NCBI GenBank assembly: GCA_003153555.1
Contig: PLZS01000101.1
Location: forward strand, 1 to 64,000
Reading direction: 5' to 3'
Length of the DNA stretch: 64,000 nt
DNA from: Candidatus Melainabacteria bacterium
GTDB lineage: Bacteria; Cyanobacteriota; Vampirovibrionia; Obscuribacterales; Obscuribacteraceae
Below are positions 58,454-64,000 of this stretch, piece by piece. The translations under genes were made by a program, and so were the position numbers. Each line of letters begins with the position of its first letter. The first letter of the stretch is position 1. Under the pieces are notes generated by a model, which was not told the DNA's origin, searched no databases, and worked only from the letters and a program-made list of their open reading frames with translations.

Positions 58454-58813
58454 CCGTTTTCTCCTGCTGACTAATCAAGTAATACGAATGGGATACCTGT
58501 ATACCCTGTAGCGGCAGGCGTCCACAGACCTTTAAATCATTCCACGATTCTAGATGGTCCGGCTCGTTTCCGGCTTAGAAAAACCGGGAATTAATTAGGG
58601 GTAAACCACTAAAATGTACGGGAAAACATTAGGTGTGGGCAGGACTGGCTTGTAGCCCATGAACGACATTCTGAATCCGTTTTTGGCACAGGAAACGTGT
58701 TCCTTATCTAAGTTGAATGGTATTCTTGTCTATGTCAGTTCACATGCGTCAGCAGACCTGTCACTGCTCTTGTTCATCAAGAGTTTTTTCTGTTTGCCCG
58801 AGGAGGCCCTTCG

Positions 58814-59830
58814 GTGAGTAATCAACAAGCCCATCATCACTATGAACAGGCATTGGCTGCCCTCGATGATGGCAATGCCTCCATCATCGACAAAGTAGAA
58901 ATGCTCATGGAAATAGCCATGGGACTGCAAATGAGACCGAAAACGCCCGAACAATTAATCGATGCGATATCCTTATATGAACGAGCTCTTGAGCTTTGCC
59001 CGAAAGAAGAAATATTGCTCAGCGCGCGCATTCGAGCCCGCAAAGCGACTGCACTACAGATGGTGCCCAGTGAAGAAGTCGGCTATCTGCTGCAAGCGCG
59101 TGACGAACTGGAAACGTCACTTTCTGTTCTGTCGATGCACGGCGGACTAAACGAAGAAATTGCAGAGGCACAAATAAATCTCGGACTGATTCATCAGTCT
59201 CTGGCTCAGGCTGGGCGGGCTAAAATTACTGATGCGATTGTGTTGTATCAACAGGCATTGCGTGTCTTCACAAAAGAATCTTATCCTGCCGAGTACGCGA
59301 TTCTCCACAACAATTTGGCGACTGCTTTTCTATCGATGCCAATGTCTGACGAACGTGGAAAAATGCGAGAAGCCCTAGCAGTTCAATCATTCGAGGCAGC
59401 GCTGGAAGTAATCTCGCTTGAGGAAAGTCCAAGCGAGTACGCCATGCTGCAAAACAACTTAGGCAACGCCCTGCAATATGTTTCATCTAGCCACGGCGTA
59501 GAAAACAATCTTAGAGCTCTAGATGCCTACGAAGAGGCTCTAAAAGTCCGCACTGAGCAGACTACGCCAGTTCCTTACGCCACCACAATTGCCAATAAAG
59601 CTAACTGCCTTAGAAATTTGCCGGACGACCTCAAAGAACCAACCAAAGGTAATCAACAAAGATTAGTGCAAGCGCGCTTGCTATATCGTGATGCCCAGAG
59701 AATCCTTGCTGCTTACGGAGAAAATGTCAGAGCTCAAATGTTAGGCGAAGCGTTAGCGGATGTTGAGCGAGAGCTTAGTGATAATCGGTCACATCGTGGG
59801 CAAGACAAATTTGGCAACTCGCCAATCTGA
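58814..59830 (+). CDS. TPR-repeat protein (hydrogenase accessory operon)
   Basis: Multiple TPR units; GTG start with GAGGAGG upstream. Confidence 0.8.
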   Translation: MSNQQAHHHYEQALAALDDGNASIIDKVEMLMEIAMGLQMRPKTPEQLIDAISLYERALELCPKEEILLSARIRARKATALQMVPSEEVGYLLQARDELETSLSVLSMHGGLNEEIAEAQINLGLIHQSLAQAGRAKITDAIVLYQQALRVFTKESYPAEYAILHNNLATAFLSMPMSDERGKMREALAVQSFEAALEVISLEESPSEYAMLQNNLGNALQYVSSSHGVENNLRALDAYEEALKVRTEQTTPVPYATTIANKANCLRNLPDDLKEPTKGNQQRLVQARLLYRDAQRILAAYGENVRAQMLGEALADVERELSDNRSHRGQDKFGNSPI

Positions 59831-59846
59831 AACTCGGAGGAGTTCG

Positions 59847-60086
59847 ATGGAATCCGTTCTGCACAGTCTTGCAGCCAGCGAGATAAACGCATTGACAGGG
59901 CTTGTCTGGCTCGTAGCCAGTCTCCTTTTCGGGGCACTTGCTGGAGCACTTAGTGCCATGAAGCTTGCCGGGAAAGACATCGGAAACGAGCTAGCCTTAA
60001 TGATGGGCAGCGTCTTTGGACCGATTGCCGTAATCCCAGGAGTTCTTTTGGGGTTAGTAGTACTCAAGCTCCTGGGGGCACCATAA
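59847..60086 (+). CDS. Small two-TM membrane protein
   Basis: MESVLHSLAASEINALTGLVWLVASLLFGALAGALSAMKLAGKDIGNELALMMGSVFGPIAVIPGVLLGLVVLKLLGAP; GGAGG upstream. Confidence 0.7.
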   Translation: MESVLHSLAASEINALTGLVWLVASLLFGALAGALSAMKLAGKDIGNELALMMGSVFGPIAVIPGVLLGLVVLKLLGAP

Positions 60087-60087
60087 G

Positions 60088-60312
60088 ATGTGGGATGCCT
60101 TTTTAAATGCTGTTAGCTTGTTCTTTAAAGGAAAGCTGTTCAGGGATTTTAACGAAGTAGTCAAAAAAACTTTAATCGGCAATGTAGTTGCCGCAATCTT
60201 ATTGATTGTTCTAGCCAAGTTGGGACTGCCACTGTATGTGGTGATCCCAATTGTTAGTATCGTTGCCGGGGCACTGCAGCCTTGGCTATTTAAGGATCTT
60301 AAATACGCATAG
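60088..60312 (+). CDS. Small membrane protein with amphipathic/basic N-terminus
   Basis: MWDAFLNAVSLFFKGKLFRDFNEVVKKTLIGNVVAAILLIVLAKLGLPLYVVIPIVSIVAGALQPWLFKDLKYA. Confidence 0.7.
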   Translation: MWDAFLNAVSLFFKGKLFRDFNEVVKKTLIGNVVAAILLIVLAKLGLPLYVVIPIVSIVAGALQPWLFKDLKYA

Positions 60313-60320
60313 GGGCGATC

Positions 60321-61187
60321 ATGTCATCCAGCAATTCAGTCACCGCAGAGATCACTCTTGAGAAATTGCTAAAGGACATAGAGTCTCTTGAAGCCGTGGT
60401 GGCGACTTGGGACGAGCATGAGCGTATTACCGTTGCAGCGCTGAAACGGGCTATCGACGATTTGAACAAAGAAGCATTAACGCGAGTGATTAGATCACTA
60501 AAGAATACCCCCGCGGCAATGACTGCTCTAAAGGAATCGACTGCAGACGAAGTCGTCTATTCCGTGCTTCGCCACCATGGATTAATCAAGCCCTCACTGC
60601 ATGAAAGAATTGAGCAAGCACTAGATTCGGTGCGCCCCATGCTTCAAGGTCACGGAGGTAATGTTGAGTTAGTCTCAATAGATCTGCCGTCTACGGCTGT
60701 CGTAAGACTGATTGGAGCCTGTAGCGGATGCCCGGCATCGGAACTGACTTTGAGTGAGGGGGTAGAAAAGGCGATCAAAGAATATTGTCCAGAGATTACC
60801 GAAATTGTCAAAGCGAAAGGCATTTGCACTTCCTCCGATACGCCTGTAAATTTCGTCAGCCCCTTTGCTCGTGGTCAAGACAAGAAATGGGTCTTCGCTG
60901 TCGAGTTCGAACAACTGCCAGAAGACAAGTTAGTTGTCTGTGAAGTGGAAGGGCAATCAGTAATTCTGGCTCGACTTGAAAACAACGTCGTTTGTTATCA
61001 AAATGCTTGCGCCCACCTGGGTATGCCTCTCGATATGGGTGAGGTAAGCGCGGGCGTTTTAAAGTGCCCCTACCATTCTTTCGAATATCTGCTTAAAAGC
61101 GGAGAATGCCTGACTGTGCCTGAAGTGCAACTACAAACACACGCTGTGCGGGTTGTCGACAATCGGGTGGAGGTCAGTCTTTCGTGA
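60321..61187 (+). CDS. NifU C-terminal domain-Rieske ferredoxin fusion (HucE/HhyE-like)
   Basis: HGGNVELVSIDLPSTAVVRLIGACSGCPAS (NifU CxxC); CYQNACAHLGMPL...LKCPYHSFEY (Rieske CxH/CxxH). Confidence 0.9.
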   Translation: MSSSNSVTAEITLEKLLKDIESLEAVVATWDEHERITVAALKRAIDDLNKEALTRVIRSLKNTPAAMTALKESTADEVVYSVLRHHGLIKPSLHERIEQALDSVRPMLQGHGGNVELVSIDLPSTAVVRLIGACSGCPASELTLSEGVEKAIKEYCPEITEIVKAKGICTSSDTPVNFVSPFARGQDKKWVFAVEFEQLPEDKLVVCEVEGQSVILARLENNVVCYQNACAHLGMPLDMGEVSAGVLKCPYHSFEYLLKSGECLTVPEVQLQTHAVRVVDNRVEVSLS

Positions 61188-62392
61188 CGATCAAGAAAGT
61201 CAGCCTCAAGGTTTCTCCGGAAGCTGCACTTCGCTTGTCTTCGGCTCGCGAACATTCATTCGTCAACCTGCTGGATGCAGAACCACTGGTGGTGCTTGGT
61301 GGTGAACGAAATCCAGCTGTTATATTGCCATCGATTGTACCCAGCGCCACAACGTGTTTTGGACCGCGGGGTGCATGTCTGACTTCAGCCAACGGACCAC
61401 TCTGGATGTGTGATACCGGTCATCACCGTCTACTGGGATGGCGCAGTCTTCCTGGCAATGACGCGGCCCCTGCTGATTGGTTGATCGGTCAAAAGGATTT
61501 TGCTAGCGAAGGTCGCAACGGCAAAGGCGATATCGGACCGACGACAGTAAACGTTCCTACCGGCATCTGTGCAATGGGAAATGGTTTAGCAGTAGCCGAT
61601 GCCTGGAACCATCGCATTCTTATTTGGCACAAGGTTCCGCAGAGCAGCAATGTAGAGGCTGATTTGGTGCTAGGACAATCCCACTTCGGTGCAGGCGAGG
61701 CCAATCGCGGGGCGGACCATCCAGGTGCTGAAACGCTTCATTGGCCATACGGCGTGCACTATCAAGATGGACGACTTTTCGTCGCTGATACCGGTAATAG
61801 ACGCGTGTTAATTTGGAACCAACCTCTGACCAAAAACGGACAAAAAGCCGATTGCGTTTTAGGACAGATGGATTTTTCCACACGTGATGAAAATGCCGGT
61901 GCTGCTCCAAGTGCTATGAGCATGCGCTGGCCGCACGCGATAGTATTCTGGAATGACAAATTGTGCGTTAGCGATGCTGGCAACAATCGAATTCTAGTCT
62001 GGGACGGTTGCCCGTCCATCAGCGGTTCCCCAGCCGACCTCCTTCTTGGACAAGCCGACCCTACTAACGTTGACTTCAATCAATCATTTTATTGGCCTCG
62101 ATGCAACACATTGAACATGCCTTACGGAATGACAGCCAAAGGTGCTTGGTTAATCGTTGCCGACACTGCGAACTCACGCATCTTAGGTTGGCACATCGAT
62201 CAACTGGGCACCAAAGGTGATGCCGCGGCATTGTTTGGTCAAAAGGATTTTCACGAAAAAGGTGACAATCGTTGGCAGCCGACCTGCAGTGATAGCTTGT
62301 GCTGGCCCTATGGAGTGCAGGCTGTCGACGACATGGTAGTAATTTCCGACTCAGGCAACAATCGAATATCAGTCTGGAGGTTGGCTGTGTGA
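61184..62392 (+). CDS. NHL-repeat beta-propeller protein
   Basis: Repeated VADxxNxRILIW / DTGNRRVLIWN / DAGNNRILVWD / DSGNNRISVW blades; GTG start overlapping previous stop. Confidence 0.88.
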   Translation: MTIKKVSLKVSPEAALRLSSAREHSFVNLLDAEPLVVLGGERNPAVILPSIVPSATTCFGPRGACLTSANGPLWMCDTGHHRLLGWRSLPGNDAAPADWLIGQKDFASEGRNGKGDIGPTTVNVPTGICAMGNGLAVADAWNHRILIWHKVPQSSNVEADLVLGQSHFGAGEANRGADHPGAETLHWPYGVHYQDGRLFVADTGNRRVLIWNQPLTKNGQKADCVLGQMDFSTRDENAGAAPSAMSMRWPHAIVFWNDKLCVSDAGNNRILVWDGCPSISGSPADLLLGQADPTNVDFNQSFYWPRCNTLNMPYGMTAKGAWLIVADTANSRILGWHIDQLGTKGDAAALFGQKDFHEKGDNRWQPTCSDSLCWPYGVQAVDDMVVISDSGNNRISVWRLAV

Positions 62393-64000
62393 CCAAACAA
62401 GCTCAACTCGATGAGAAGACAGCGGTGGGATGGTCCATCAGAGTGCGCGGCACCGTCCAGGGTGTAGGATTTCGACCGATTGTTTTCAAACTGGCGAATG
62501 ATTTCGGCATTCGGGGGCACGTTCTCAATGACGGTGAGGGTGTATTAGTTCAAGCCTGGGCTGCAGAGCCCGAACTAAGAGAATTTGTGCAAGCAATACA
62601 AAGTAATTCGCCACCACTAGCTCGCATTGAAAGCATAGAGCACTCGCCGATTTCCGAAAACAACACTGAGATTCCAGTTAATTTTGTAATCACTAAAAGC
62701 AGCGATGCGGGTTCAGCTAAGACTGCCGTTTCAGCAGATGCAGCCACTTGCAGCGCTTGTATTGAAGATGTACTCAGCCCCTTCTCTCGCCGCTTTCGCT
62801 ACCCTTTTACGAACTGCACTCACTGCGGTCCGCGACTCTCGATCATCCATTCTATCCCCTACGATCGATCAAGCACCAGCATGGCAGTCTTCACGATGTG
62901 CGTCGATTGCCAACGCGAGTATGACGATCCCGCTGACCGACGCTTCCATGCTCAACCGAATGCGTGCCACGCTTGTGGACCGAGAGCATGGCTTGAGCGG
63001 AGTGATGGTCGCGTGCTTTGTACGGAGAGCTTGAGTCAACTCGATCAAGTTGATGCAGCTGGGACACTGATTCAGCGAGGTGAAATTGTCGCAATTAAAG
63101 GAATTGGCGGCTTCCACCTAGCCTGCGACGCAACTAACGAAGAAGTGGTGGCAAAACTACGCGAGCGTAAGCATCGTTATCACAAGCCTTTTGCTTTAAT
63201 GGCTAGAGACTTAGCAATAATAGAAAAATACTGCCTCGTAAGCGAGCTAGAAGCCAGCCTCCTCAAGGATCCTACAGCACCAATAGTGGTGCTCCACACA
63301 ATTGATAGCGAAAGTCAAAAACCGCTCGCTGTCGCGGCTTCAGTTGCACCGGGACAGAAGACTCTCGGTTTCATGCTGCCATATACACCACTACATCATC
63401 TCTTGCTGAAACGAATAAGCAAACCAATAGTGCTGACATCAGGCAATCGGTCCCAAGAGCCACAGTGTATCGATAACGATCTTGCAAAAGAGAGATTATG
63501 TGATATCGCTGATTACCTGCTGCTGCACAATCGGGACATAGTAAACAGACTTGACGACTCAGTAATCCGAGTAGCTTGCGGCGAGCCCTCCTATCTTCGC
63601 AGGGCGCGAGGCGCAGCGCCAGCCCCAATACCTTTGCCAAACGGTTTTGAAAATGCACCAGATGTGATTGCCATGGGCGCTGAACTAAAAAATACTTTTT
63701 GCTTGACCAAAGACGGCAAGGCAATAATGTCACAACATATTGGAGACTTGGAAGATGCGAGGACGTATGCTGATTACAAGCATAGTCTTGCGCTCTACAA
63801 AAAGAGCTTTCAGCATAACGCGAAGCGCATCGCCGTGGATCTTCATCCAGAATATTTATCCAGCAAATTAGGCAGAAGTGAAGCTGCCAAGCAAAATTTG
63901 TTCTTAGATGAAGTGCAACACCACCATGCCCATATCGCCTCCTGCATGGCTGACAATCAATGGCCAATCGATGCCGGTCCCGTATTAGGAGTATCGCTAG
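62389..64000 (+). CDS. hypF: Carbamoyltransferase HypF (partial, C-terminus outside window)
   Basis: Manual translation from GTG: VTKQAQLDEKTAVGWSIRVRGTVQGVGFRPIVFKLAND...CSACIEDVLSPFSRRFRYPFTNCTHCGPR...FHAQPNACHACGPRAW...IKGIGGFHLACDA; absent from the ORF track as no stop in window. Confidence 0.95.
   Translation, partial: MTKQAQLDEKTAVGWSIRVRGTVQGVGFRPIVFKLANDFGIRGHVLNDGEGVLVQAWAAEPELREFVQAIQSNSPPLARIESIEHSPISENNTEIPVNFVITKSSDAGSAKTAVSADAATCSACIEDVLSPFSRRFRYPFTNCTHCGPRLSIIHSIPYDRSSTSMAVFTMCVDCQREYDDPADRRFHAQPNACHACGPRAWLERSDGRVLCTESLSQLDQVDAAGTLIQRGEIVAIKGIGGFHLACDATNEEVVAKLRERKHRYHKPFALMARDLAIIEKYCLVSELEASLLKDPTAPIVVLHTIDSESQKPLAVAASVAPGQKTLGFMLPYTPLHHLLLKRISKPIVLTSGNRSQEPQCIDNDLAKERLCDIADYLLLHNRDIVNRLDDSVIRVACGEPSYLRRARGAAPAPIPLPNGFENAPDVIAMGAELKNTFCLTKDGKAIMSQHIGDLEDARTYADYKHSLALYKKSFQHNAKRIAVDLHPEYLSSKLGRSEAAKQNLFLDEVQHHHAHIASCMADNQWPIDAGPVLGVSL

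Noticed and set aside
1-64000. tRNA, rRNA or riboswitch genes
   Set aside because: No cloverleaf, rRNA or known riboswitch motif recognised by eye; a tRNAscan/Infernal run would be decisive

Overview
The window looks like a chromosomal segment from a non-photosynthetic Cyanobacteriota-like bacterium; that taxonomy is inferred only from gene content and the cyanobacterial-like HupS/HoxH sequences. Two [NiFe]-hydrogenase loci frame it. (1) A bidirectional NAD-linked Hox operon (hoxEFUYH plus protease, hypA and an unusual second protease, about 14.1-20.7 kb) is embedded in an island of nine universal-stress-protein genes. (2) A group 2a-like HupSL uptake hydrogenase (55.9-58.5 kb, minus strand) has a downstream accessory tail (conserved hypotheticals, protease, Ni transporter). 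A divergent plus-strand operon carries a TPR protein, two tiny membrane proteins, a NifU-Rieske fusion, an NHL protein and hypF, which runs off the window end. Between them lie a globin-coupled histidine kinase next to a NarL-type regulator, a P-type ATPase, a catalytically degraded serine-recombinase-like protein, RNase H with a C-terminal viroplasmin domain, a 13-Cys secreted protein, a kinase/MglA-like GTPase/NarL regulator operon, and an exosortase with a PEP-CTERM-like substrate. The 38-54 kb stretch also holds several decayed genes (DJ-1/PfpI, RidA, ArsB, split DUF3592). Most notable observations: (a) a tandem-duplicated kinase whose two modules have reciprocal lesions, in an operon with an MglA-like GTPase and near-identical TAGGGTG(M)ACCCTAAAT palindromes ahead of both transcription units; (b) a family of about nine intergenic GCAC-N8-GTGC-type palindromes between 38 and 55.5 kb; (c) two uncharacterised small membrane proteins inside the hydrogenase electron-transfer operon. 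Family calls come from motif recognition by eye; no searches were run.
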